Assembly (NCBI GenBank): GCA_049975345.1
Contig: JBNGDP010000112.1
Location: 1-11,795 of the forward strand
Length of the DNA: 11,795 nt
Direction: 5' to 3'
From: Oceanipulchritudo sp049975345
GTDB taxonomy: Bacteria > Verrucomicrobiota > Verrucomicrobiia > Opitutales > Oceanipulchritudinaceae
In this document: one piece after another, positions 1 to 6,262 of the stretch
Layout: each line of letters opens with the position of its first letter
How positions within the stretch are numbered: the first letter of the stretch is position 1
Notes under the pieces: generated by a model
Told to the model about the DNA's origin: nothing
What the model saw: only the letters and a program-made list of their open reading frames with translations
The model's database searches: none
Program-made: the position numbers and the translations under genes

Positions 1-1020
1 GATCTGGAGCGGGAATCGATTCCCGCGCGGGCCGTGGTCAGCCGCTATATCGGCGACCCGCTGCTGCGGGAGATGCTGTTCTGTCCCCTGATGTATTACG
101 GGAGCGCCCGCGAGGGGGACATGGACCTGGAGCAGTTCGTGACCCTCTGGAAGGCGATTTTCGAACAGGGCTTCGGGCGTCCCCGAGCGGGTGTGCGCGC
201 GATCATCCGTCTGTTGCTCGACCGGTATCGCGCGCTGGGCGGTGAGCGCCGCATGAAGTCTGCGGTGCGGAGGATCCACCATGACGGCCACCGGGCCCGC
301 GCCGTGGAGCTCGAAAGCGGCGAGCTCCTGCGCGCCGCGACGATCATCTCGACCGTGGGCCGGGCGGAGACGGAAGTACTCTGCGGTTCGGAGGAATCCG
401 CCCCGGAGGTCAAAAAGCACGTGGGACGGCTCAGCTTTGCGGAAACCATCAGCTTTCTGCGTTGCCCGCCGGCCGACCTTGGCTGTGACGAGACGATTGT
501 CTTTTTCAATGACAGCGAGCGCTTCCACTACGAGCATGCGCGGGAACGGATCGACTTGCGCAGCGGGGTGGTCTGCTGTCCCAACAACTACCTGTATCCG
601 GACGGGGCGGACCTTCCGGAAGGAATTCTCCGGGTCACCGTACAGGCTTCCTATCCCTTGTGGGCCGGACTCCCGGAAGAGGAGTACCAAATGGAAAAGC
701 AGCGTTGGTTTCCCCGGATTGTGGAGAGCGCCCTGCGCTTTGTTCCCGGTGCCACCCTGCCGGCGGTGTCGGCAGAGACGGTTTTTACCGACATGTTCAC
801 CCCGCGGACGATCCGGAAATTCACCAGCCATCTCGGCGGGGCCGTGTACGGCTCCCCGCATAAATTGAGGACGGGCCGGATGCGCCTTGAGAATCTTTTC
901 CTGGCCGGCACGGACCAGGGCTTTCTGGGCATCGTCGGGGCCATGCTCAGCGGGATCAGCATGGCCAACCGCCACGTCCTGGCCGGCGGCAACAACGGAA
1001 AGGAAGCCCATGGAGGTTGA
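1..1020 (+). CDS. Phytoene-dehydrogenase-like FAD-dependent oxidoreductase, 3' part (5' end outside window)
   Basis: The reading frame is open from base 1 (first codons GAT CTG GAG) to TGA at 1018-1020, so about 339 residues of the C-terminal part are present and the N-terminal dinucleotide-binding fold is missing. An internal GTG at 34 is not a convincing start because coding continues upstream. The C-terminus has the pattern of COG1233 (phytoene desaturase / carotenoid isomerase-like) flavoproteins: FTPRTIRKFTSHLGGAVYGSP, then a segment around 886-975 reading LENLFLAGTDQGFLGIVGAM, the usual FAD-contacting end of these enzymes. A short ATIISTVG segment fits the substrate/FAD domain connection. 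Members oxidise or isomerise polyenes or other hydrophobic substrates; the substrate cannot be told here. The next gene overlaps it by 11 bp in another frame, so the two are probably co-translated and may act on the same small molecule (inference). Confidence 0.85.
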   Translation, partial: DLERESIPARAVVSRYIGDPLLREMLFCPLMYYGSAREGDMDLEQFVTLWKAIFEQGFGRPRAGVRAIIRLLLDRYRALGGERRMKSAVRRIHHDGHRARAVELESGELLRAATIISTVGRAETEVLCGSEESAPEVKKHVGRLSFAETISFLRCPPADLGCDETIVFFNDSERFHYEHARERIDLRSGVVCCPNNYLYPDGADLPEGILRVTVQASYPLWAGLPEEEYQMEKQRWFPRIVESALRFVPGATLPAVSAETVFTDMFTPRTIRKFTSHLGGAVYGSPHKLRTGRMRLENLFLAGTDQGFLGIVGAMLSGISMANRHVLAGGNNGKEAHGG

Positions 1021-1816
1021 CAAGGTAAACGCACAACGGGTGCGGGAGTTCTACGGGGATCCGGTAGTGGTGCGGCATTACCAGCGCGCCACCGCCAATA
1101 TCGGCCTGTGGGAATCGGAGGAAATCGTCTTCCGCCGGGTGTTCCGGCCGGAGGACCGGATCCTCGAGCTCGGCACCGGTACCGGGCGCATCGCCCATGG
1201 CCTGGCGGAACTGGGATTCCGGCACCTGATGGGGATCGACTTGTCCCGGGAAATGATCATGGAGGCCCGCCGCATCAACAAGGTCCTCGAATCCGGGGTC
1301 GCCTTCCGCCAGGGGGATGCCACCCACCTGAAATTCGAGGACGGGCTTTTTGACGGGGCGATTTTCGGATTCAACGGACTGATGCAGATCCCCGGTCGGG
1401 AGTCGCGCCGCTGCGCCCTGCGGGAAATCCACCGCGTCCTCCGGCCAGGCGGGGCCTTCGTCTTCACGACGCATGACCGGAATTTCTCCAGCCAGCGCCG
1501 CTACTGGGAGCGGGAGAAGCAGCTCTGGGACAGGGGCAAGCAGAAGAGGGAACTGATCGAATTCGGCGACCGCTTCGACGAGACCGAGCTCGGAAAGCTG
1601 TACATCCACATTCCCACGCCGGAGGAAGTCCGGGCGGAACTGAACGCCTGCGGATGGAAATGCGAATGGGATTCCCTGCGTTCCGCCATCGCCCACGAGT
1701 CCCCGTCCACCCGGCAGTTTTCGGACGAATGCCGGTTCTGGGTGGCGCGCAAGCCCGCGGTTCAACCGGGCAGGGAGCGGGTCATCCCTCCGGAATGCCC
1801 AGAACCCGCTCCTTGA
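1010..1816 (+). CDS. Class I SAM-dependent methyltransferase
   Basis: The product is 268 residues, starting at the ATG at 1010. Purine-rich GGAAAGGA ends a few bases before it, and the ATG overlaps the end of the FAD oxidoreductase gene. The frame stays open upstream to about 887, but that extension is antisense-like text over the upstream gene and was not used. Class I methyltransferase marks appear in order: motif I LELGTGTGR (residues 52-60), the acidic residue ending strand 2 in GIDLSREM (D77), QGDATHLKF (101-109), and the post-motif LRPGGAFVFTTHD (144-156). The rest is a helical C-terminal part typical of Methyltransf_11/25-type proteins. It would transfer a methyl group from SAM to a small molecule of unknown identity; quinone, carotenoid-like or lipid substrates are all possible. 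The final 35 bp overlap the 3' end of a gene on the other strand. Confidence 0.88.
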   Translation: MEVDKVNAQRVREFYGDPVVVRHYQRATANIGLWESEEIVFRRVFRPEDRILELGTGTGRIAHGLAELGFRHLMGIDLSREMIMEARRINKVLESGVAFRQGDATHLKFEDGLFDGAIFGFNGLMQIPGRESRRCALREIHRVLRPGGAFVFTTHDRNFSSQRRYWEREKQLWDRGKQKRELIEFGDRFDETELGKLYIHIPTPEEVRAELNACGWKCEWDSLRSAIAHESPSTRQFSDECRFWVARKPAVQPGRERVIPPECPEPAP

Positions 1817-2474
1817 AGTAGATCGCCTCGCGGCGCCGGATGTTCGGGGAACGGATCTCCGGGTAGGGGAGTTCGATTTTTCCCCCGGCGGAAAGGATCG
1901 CCTCCTCGGTCTTGATCTGCCGCGTTTCGAGCATCTCACGCTGCTCCTTGAGCTGCCGGTTTTCCTCGGTGAGGGCGACCAGTTGCTGTTCCTGCTGCTC
2001 GATCCTCTGCTTGAGCTCGACCGCCTCACCGGGGGCGATCCCGGCCGCTTCCTCCTCCTCGAGGGTGGCGAGGGCCAGTTGCGCCTCGCTCTGGGCGACC
2101 TCCAGATCCCGGATCCTCGATTCGAGCAGGGCCTGCCCTTCCTCCGCTTCGCGACGCTCGGCTGCTTCCCTTTTCAGGCGGGCGTTGAGCTCATCGACCA
2201 GCTTCTGGCGCTCCATGCGCTCCTTTTCCGCCTGGGCCTCGGCCATCTGACGCGCCTCGCGCGCCTGCCTGGCGAGTTCCTCGCTTTCCTCCTGCTGCCG
2301 GCGGAGGTCCTCCTGGATCTCCGTGAGCCTCTCCAGTTCCTGGGTCAATTGCTCCATTTGCTCATCCATGATGTCTTCCTGTTCCGTCAATCGGCTCCGG
2401 TTCACGAAAAAGAGGGTGAAACCGGCAACAGCCAGCAGGGCGAGAATGGCAATCAGGCTATACAGTTTATCCAT
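1782..2474 (-). CDS. Membrane-anchored coiled-coil protein of unknown function
   Basis: The product is 230 residues. The ATG at 2474-2472 has a strong Shine-Dalgarno, GAGGAG (2488-2483), eight bases upstream. Residues about 5-25 form one hydrophobic segment (LYSLIAILALLAVAGFTLFFV) followed by basic residues, suggesting an N-in signal anchor. Residues about 30-143 are a long charged Glu/Arg/Gln-rich helix with heptad-like spacing, interrupted by GIAPGE (about 145-150), and a second coiled coil covers about 151-192. A non-coiled tail, IELPYPEIRSPNIRRREAIY, follows and may be a conserved docking segment. I do not recognise the family; it resembles envelope or division scaffolding proteins only in architecture. 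It is the last gene of the murA-ruvB group, 57 bp after ruvB, and its last 35 bp overlap the methyltransferase gene. Confidence 0.8.
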   Translation of the reverse strand: MDKLYSLIAILALLAVAGFTLFFVNRSRLTEQEDIMDEQMEQLTQELERLTEIQEDLRRQQEESEELARQAREARQMAEAQAEKERMERQKLVDELNARLKREAAERREAEEGQALLESRIRDLEVAQSEAQLALATLEEEEAAGIAPGEAVELKQRIEQQEQQLVALTEENRQLKEQREMLETRQIKTEEAILSAGGKIELPYPEIRSPNIRRREAIYFKERVLGIPEG

Positions 2475-2489
2475 TTAATGATCTCCTCA

Positions 2490-2507
2490 GCCTGAAATTA
2501 TTCAGGC
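2490..2507 (-). promoter_or_regulatory. Perfect stem-loop next to the coiled-coil gene ribosome binding site
   Basis: GCCTGAA (2490-2496) pairs perfectly with TTCAGGC (2501-2507) across an ATTA loop. It sits in the 57 bp between ruvB and the coiled-coil gene and ends one base before the GAGGAG ribosome binding site. No T-run follows on the minus strand, so it is not a standard intrinsic terminator. It could be a weak attenuator, an mRNA end protector or a translational control hairpin. Pairing is seen directly; the role is inferred. Confidence 0.4.
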
Positions 2508-2531
2508 CCGGCAGGGATTCGCAAGATTAAA

Positions 2532-3587
2532 TCAGGCCGGATTTGGCGGATCCTGGCCGGGCAGATCGAGCTGGCGGCCGCCTTCGGGCTTCAATCCCAC
2601 AACGTTCCATCCGCGGATGGTGAGGACACGGCCCTGCGGGGTCCGCTGCAGGTACCCCTCCTGGATCAGGTAGGGCTCGTGCACCTCCTCTAGGGTGTGC
2701 TGTTCCTCGCCGACGGCCACGGCGATGGTACCCAGCCCGACCGGGCCCCCGTTGTAGTGGCGGGCCATTACGGACAGGATGCGCTTGTCCATTTCATCGA
2801 GACCGCATTCGTCGATTTCCAGCAGGGAAAGGGCGGCGTGGGCCACCTCGCGGGTGATGACCCCATTGGCCCGCTCCTCGGCGTAATCCCGGATGAAGTG
2901 GATCAGGTTGTTGACGATGCGCGGGGTACCCCGGGCGCGACCGGCGATTTCCCGTGCCCCGTCCTTCTCAATCGGGACGTTCAGCAGTCCACAGGTACGG
3001 TGGACGATCTTGTCGAGGTCCTCGCGCCCGTAGTAATCAAGGCGGGACTGCAGGGTAAAGCGGCTTCGCAGGGGTGCGGTCAGGAGGCCCATGCGGGTGG
3101 TGGCCCCGACCAGGGTGAAGCGGGGAATATCCAGCCGCACGGAACGGGCGTTGGGTCCCTGGTCCAGCATGATGTCGATCCGGTAATCCTCCATCGCGCT
3201 GTACAGGTATTCCTCCACCGTCTTGGGCACCCGGTGGATTTCATCGATGAAGAGAATATCCCCCTCGTTCAGGTTGGTCAGCATGCCGGCCAGATCACCG
3301 GGCCTTTCGATGACCGGGCCGGCCGTGATATGCACCTCGGTCCCCATGACCCTTCCGATGATGTGGGCGAGGGTGGTTTTTCCGAGCCCCGGCGGCCCGC
3401 TGAGCAGAACATGGCCCATGACGTCGTTGCGCTTTCGGGAGGCACCGGTCATGATCAGGAGGCGCTCGACAGTCTTGGGCTGGCCCGTGAATTCCTCGAA
3501 GGACGGCGGCCGCAGCGCGGCATCCCGCTTATCGTCGCGGGCGAGGGCCTCGGTAAAAAAGTCAGTGCCCTTGGGAGGATCCTGCAT
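2532..3587 (-). CDS. ruvB: Holliday junction branch migration ATPase RuvB
   Basis: The product is 351 residues, close to the usual length of about 335-350. RuvB is the hexameric AAA+ motor that, with RuvA, drives branch migration of Holliday junctions in recombinational repair. Visible marks are Walker A GPPGLGKT (64-71), Walker B FIDEIH (113-118), sensor 1 GATTRMG (161-167) and the arginine finger in PLRSRF (R174). The C-terminal winged helix contains VGEEQHTLEEVHEPYLIQEG and then LQRTPQGR. The N-terminus (RPPSFEEFTGQ) is a family variant of the usual RP..L.EYIGQ segment. The ATG at 3587 lies one base after the murA stop codon, so translation is probably coupled. No ruvA or ruvC is in this window. 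Confidence 0.97.
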   Translation of the reverse strand: MQDPPKGTDFFTEALARDDKRDAALRPPSFEEFTGQPKTVERLLIMTGASRKRNDVMGHVLLSGPPGLGKTTLAHIIGRVMGTEVHITAGPVIERPGDLAGMLTNLNEGDILFIDEIHRVPKTVEEYLYSAMEDYRIDIMLDQGPNARSVRLDIPRFTLVGATTRMGLLTAPLRSRFTLQSRLDYYGREDLDKIVHRTCGLLNVPIEKDGAREIAGRARGTPRIVNNLIHFIRDYAEERANGVITREVAHAALSLLEIDECGLDEMDKRILSVMARHYNGGPVGLGTIAVAVGEEQHTLEEVHEPYLIQEGYLQRTPQGRVLTIRGWNVVGLKPEGGRQLDLPGQDPPNPA

Positions 3588-3588
3588 C

Positions 3589-4893
3589 TCAGCCGTCCTC
3601 CTTCAGTTCATTGGGGAGGGCCGCCTCCGGCAGGCGCTCGATATGCGCGCCCAGCTGGTTCAGTTTCTCTTCCAGTCGCTCATATCCGCGGTCAAGGTGA
3701 TAGATGCGCTGGATCCAGGTGGTTCCCTCGGCGGCCAGACCGGCAAGGACAAGGGCGGCGCTGGCGCGCAGGTCCGAGGCCATGACCGGGGCCCCGTAAA
3801 GGCGTTCCACCCCCTTGACCACGGCGGACGACCCCTCCATGGAAACGTGCGCTCCCATCCGCAGCAACTCCGGCACGTGCATGAACCGGTTGGGATAGAC
3901 CCGTTCGGTGATGAAGCTGAGCCCCGGGGTAAGGGTCATCAGCGCAAGCATCTGTGCCTGCAGGTCGGTCGGAAAGCCCGGGTGGGGGAGGGTGATGATC
4001 TCCACCGGATTGCGCGGAGCGTTGTTCTTCCCGACGGTAATCCTGTTTTCATCCGGACGGCAATCCAGCGGAACGCCGGAGGATTCCAGGGCATCCAGCA
4101 GGGCCCGCATGTGGCCGGGGACGACGTTTTCCACCGTGACCTCGCTGTTCGTGATGGCCCCGGCCAGGAGAAGGGTGCCGGCCTCGATGCGGTCCGGGAG
4201 CACCTCGTGCTCGCAACCCCCGAGTTGCCGCACCCCTTCGATCTTCAGGTAATGGCTGCCGATCCCCCTGATCCTCGCCCCCATCCTGATTAGCATCTGG
4301 CAGAGGTCGACCACCTCGGGTTCACAGGCTGCGCTTTCGATCCGGGTTGTTCCCGGTGCGAGAACCGCAGCCATGATCATGTTGGCGGTGCCCGTCACGG
4401 TGGATCCGTGCCGTCCGCCCAGGTACAGGTAGTCTCCGCGCAACTTCGTCCCATCCACATGGACGTACCCGTTGCGGATGGCCGTTTCGCAACCAAGCCG
4501 GCGCAGCCCCTTCAAGTGCAGGTCGATGGGGCGCGGGCCGATGACGCATCCCCCCGGAAGGGATACCTCCGCGCGCCGCAGCCGCCCGATCAGGGGACCC
4601 AGGAGGCACACCGAGGCGCGCATGCGCCGGACCAGTTCATAGGGCGCCTTGTATTGCACCTCACCCGCCTGCACTTCCCAGCTTTGCGGGGCGATCTGCT
4701 CCACCCGTGCCCCCAGATAGCGCAGGATCTTGGCCATGAAGTGGATATCCGTGAGATCCGGTACCCCGTGAATCCGGCATGGCTGATCCGTCAACAAAGT
4801 CGCGGCAAAGATCGGCAAGGCGGCATTCTTGGCCCCGCCGGCGGCCACCGCGCCCCCCAGCGATCGGCCCCCCTCGATTCGAAAAACATCCAT
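3589..4893 (-). CDS. murA: UDP-N-acetylglucosamine 1-carboxyvinyltransferase MurA
   Basis: The product is 434 residues; typical MurA is about 420. It transfers enolpyruvate from PEP to UDP-GlcNAc in the cytoplasm, the first committed step of peptidoglycan synthesis. The N-terminus has GGAKNAALPI with the conserved Lys22 and Asn23. RASVCLLGPL follows at about 92-101, and the catalytic loop LPGGCVIGPRPIDLH carries Cys116, the residue whose Cys form is fosfomycin-sensitive in the family. PHPGFPTDLQAQ supplies the conserved catalytic Asp region, and late RASAALVLAGLAAEG is the usual C-terminal signature. The ATG at 4893 follows the upstream stop by 11 bp, with AGGA overlapping that stop as a weak ribosome binding site. 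A conserved Cys rather than Asp implies expected fosfomycin sensitivity of the enzyme itself (family knowledge). Confidence 0.97.
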   Translation of the reverse strand: MDVFRIEGGRSLGGAVAAGGAKNAALPIFAATLLTDQPCRIHGVPDLTDIHFMAKILRYLGARVEQIAPQSWEVQAGEVQYKAPYELVRRMRASVCLLGPLIGRLRRAEVSLPGGCVIGPRPIDLHLKGLRRLGCETAIRNGYVHVDGTKLRGDYLYLGGRHGSTVTGTANMIMAAVLAPGTTRIESAACEPEVVDLCQMLIRMGARIRGIGSHYLKIEGVRQLGGCEHEVLPDRIEAGTLLLAGAITNSEVTVENVVPGHMRALLDALESSGVPLDCRPDENRITVGKNNAPRNPVEIITLPHPGFPTDLQAQMLALMTLTPGLSFITERVYPNRFMHVPELLRMGAHVSMEGSSAVVKGVERLYGAPVMASDLRASAALVLAGLAAEGTTWIQRIYHLDRGYERLEEKLNQLGAHIERLPEAALPNELKEDG

Positions 4894-4904
4894 CGCCGGA
4901 GGTC

Positions 4905-5558
4905 CTAGCCGGAGTGACCGGATCCCTGGTTGTTTCCCCTGCCGCCCCTCGGACGGCGGCTCCGGTTGCGGCGGTTCCGGCTGCTTCCTCCGGACTTCCC
5001 TTTCCCTTCCTGGGACGATTGCGGCTTTCCCGCATCCTTAGTATGGGACGGCTGCCCCTGGTGCTTGCCCTGGCCTTGGGGCTTGCCCCGTGAGCGGTTC
5101 CGTTTCCGTCGCCTTTTCTGGCCGCCTTCCCCATCCGGCGGCCCCTCCTTTTTTCCCTGCTCGGGCCGCCGCTCGGATCCGCCCCCCCGTTTCCGGTCCG
5201 GGCGGGGTTTCCTTCTCCGCTCACCTTTCGGACTGTCGGTCGTCTGCTTTCCGAAAAGCGACTTCAGCCACTGGAGAAACCCGCGCTTGCGGGATTTCCA
5301 GGTGTGCCGCTTGCTGCGGCGGTTCAGTTTCCGGTTGGTCAAGCGGAATTCCTTCTCCATTTGCTGGACGGATACCGGCTCAATCTCCACCCCCGGGAAG
5401 GCCGGGGCCTTTTCCCTTTGCCGCTCGGGGGCCTGGGCCCGCCTGCGGGGGCGGTAATCCGCCGCCTGAAGGGAGTGCGGCGCTATCGGGATGATCCGCT
5501 GACGGCCTCCTTTCGGGTTTCTTGATTCGTATTGTTCGAGATTTTCAAAGTGCGGCAT
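4905..5558 (-). CDS. Highly basic low-complexity protein of unknown function, first gene of the murA operon
   Basis: I chose the ATG at 5558 (product 217 residues, starting MPHFENLEQYESRNPKGG), with GAGGA about 8-9 bases upstream. The same frame is open as far as 5984, but that extension runs antisense through the dUTPase gene and looks spurious. Residues 1-60 are moderately ordered and contain RIIPIAPHSL. Residues about 68-104 hold a basic helix-like block (EFRLTNRKLNRRSKRHTWKS) followed by GFLQWLKSLFG, which could be an amphipathic or membrane-contacting helix. Residues 105-217 are almost entirely Arg, Lys, Gly, Gln, Ser and Pro, with RG and RRxRR repeats like the disordered RNA-binding tails of ribosome-associated proteins and helicases. 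I do not recognise a family. The stop TAG lies 11 bp before murA, so it is very likely co-transcribed with murA and ruvB. RNA binding is inference from composition. Confidence 0.72.
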   Translation of the reverse strand: MPHFENLEQYESRNPKGGRQRIIPIAPHSLQAADYRPRRRAQAPERQREKAPAFPGVEIEPVSVQQMEKEFRLTNRKLNRRSKRHTWKSRKRGFLQWLKSLFGKQTTDSPKGERRRKPRPDRKRGGGSERRPEQGKKEGPPDGEGGQKRRRKRNRSRGKPQGQGKHQGQPSHTKDAGKPQSSQEGKGKSGGSSRNRRNRSRRPRGGRGNNQGSGHSG

Positions 5559-5588
5559 AATCTGGGTCCTCGCTTCTTTGATTGAAGG

Positions 5589-5605
5589 GCAAAAGCTCCT
5601 TTTGC
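5589..5605. promoter_or_regulatory. Perfect hyphenated palindrome in the divergent promoter region (candidate operator)
   Basis: GCAAAAG (5589-5595) and CTTTTGC (5599-5605) are exact inverted repeats separated by CTC. They lie in the 111 bp (5559-5669) between the divergent murA-operon leader gene and the dUTPase gene. A further AAAAGCT occurs at 5614-5620, repeating 5591-5597 23 bp downstream. No convincing -35/-10 pair can be picked by eye on either strand. It may be a repressor site serving both directions, or an RNA hairpin in a 5' leader. The symmetry is seen directly; the function is inferred. Confidence 0.4.
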
Positions 5606-5669
5606 AGCAAGATAAAAGCTTCCTCAGTCTTGTCTTGCCCTCCCGGGGCCTTCGGCGCATCAACAAGGG

Positions 5670-6041
5670 ATGGACAAGATGGAAGCCATTTTCAGCATGC
5701 AGGCCGACCTGAACCGCCGGATTGGCGTCGAACTGGAGAACCTCGACGAAGCCGGCAAGACGGAGTGGGTTTTGAATTATTCCCGAGCGATGCAGCAGGA
5801 ACTGGCCGAATTGATCGATTCGGTCCCCTGGAAATGGTGGGCCAGGTACCAGGAATTCGACGAGCAGAACGCCCGCGTCGAAGTGGTCGACCTGTTTCAC
5901 TTCCTCGTCTCCCTGGCACAGGTCCTCGGCATGAGCGCCGGGGATGTCTACGAGGCCTACGCGAAGAAGAACAAGGTCAACCATGACCGGCAGGCCAGCG
6001 GCTACACCGCCAAGGACGAGGCGGATTCAAGGCATATTTAG
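5670..6041 (+). CDS. Dimeric (all-alpha) dUTP diphosphatase
   Basis: The product is 123 residues from the ATG at 5670. A second in-frame ATG at 5679 has a better-spaced AAGGG (5665-5669), so the true start may be three codons later. Enzymes of this type hydrolyse dUTP to dUMP and PPi, keeping uracil out of DNA and supplying dUMP for thymidylate synthesis. They belong to the all-alpha NTP pyrophosphatase superfamily (MazG relatives), unlike trimeric Dut. Visible marks are the N-terminal helix FSMQADLNRRIGV, the ELAELIDSVPWKWW motif with metal-binding E44 and E47, the second acidic pair E71 and D74 in VEVVDLFHF, and the phosphate-binding tail KKNKVNHDRQASGY (100-112). It is short compared with phage and trypanosomatid members but has every core motif. 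It is divergent from the murA operon. Its TAG stop forms the left end of the inverted-repeat element that follows. Confidence 0.9.
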   Translation: MDKMEAIFSMQADLNRRIGVELENLDEAGKTEWVLNYSRAMQQELAELIDSVPWKWWARYQEFDEQNARVEVVDLFHFLVSLAQVLGMSAGDVYEAYAKKNKVNHDRQASGYTAKDEADSRHI

Positions 6042-6070
6042 GACTAAGGACTAAGGACTAAGGACTAAGG
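6040..6070. repeat. Tandem 7 bp repeat (AGGACTA)x4
   Basis: Four exact copies of AGGACTA occupy 6040-6046, 6047-6053, 6054-6060 and 6061-6067, followed by a partial AGG. Because the period is 7, TAA on the plus strand (6045, 6052, 6059) and TAG on the minus strand fall in all three frames, so the block stops translation in all six frames. It directly overlaps the dUTPase stop codon. Confidence 0.9.
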
Positions 6071-6102
6071 TCGCCCTGTTTGTGTTTGAATGTTGACCTT
6101 TA

Positions 6103-6199
6103 GCGGGTTTCCTGAATTTCCCAGGGCTCTTTCATACGGCCCCGTTGGGGCCATTTCGGGGTCGCGACCTCTTGGAAATTGTCCAAAATTCAGACCCGC
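6103..6199. other. Imperfect fold-back inside the intergenic element
   Basis: GCGGGT (6103-6108) pairs with ACCCGC (6194-6199), and CTGAATTT (6112-6119) pairs with AAATTCAG (6186-6193), leaving a 3-base bulge at 6109-6111. Inside, GGCCCC (6138-6143) and GGGGCC (6147-6152) form a tight hairpin with loop GTT, and GGTCGCGACC (6160-6169) is a perfect 10 bp palindrome. A structured transcript or a bidirectional terminator is possible. There is no clear T-run after the stems, so a simple Rho-independent terminator is not shown. Confidence 0.5.
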
Positions 6200-6262
6200 C
6201 CCTGGGCGTGACAGATTGCCGGGCCCTCCTGAACCGAGTGCCATTCTCCTTAGTCCCTCGTC

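Noticed and set aside
956..2029. Minus-strand frame of 357 codons across the methyltransferase
   Set aside because: It is antisense to the methyltransferase and overlaps the coiled-coil gene in another frame; no motif is visible.
2697..4293. Plus-strand frames of about 360 codons across ruvB and murA
   Set aside because: They are antisense to two clearly identified conserved genes and have compositions typical of reverse-strand readings.
5559..5984. N-terminal extension of the basic protein through the dUTPase gene
   Set aside because: The extension is antisense to dUTPase. The ATG at 5558 has its own ribosome binding site, and the protein character changes at that point.
6103..6199. Classical Rho-independent terminator between dUTPase and rhomboid
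   Set aside because: Stems are present, but no T-run follows on either strand; kept only as a fold-back of unknown role.
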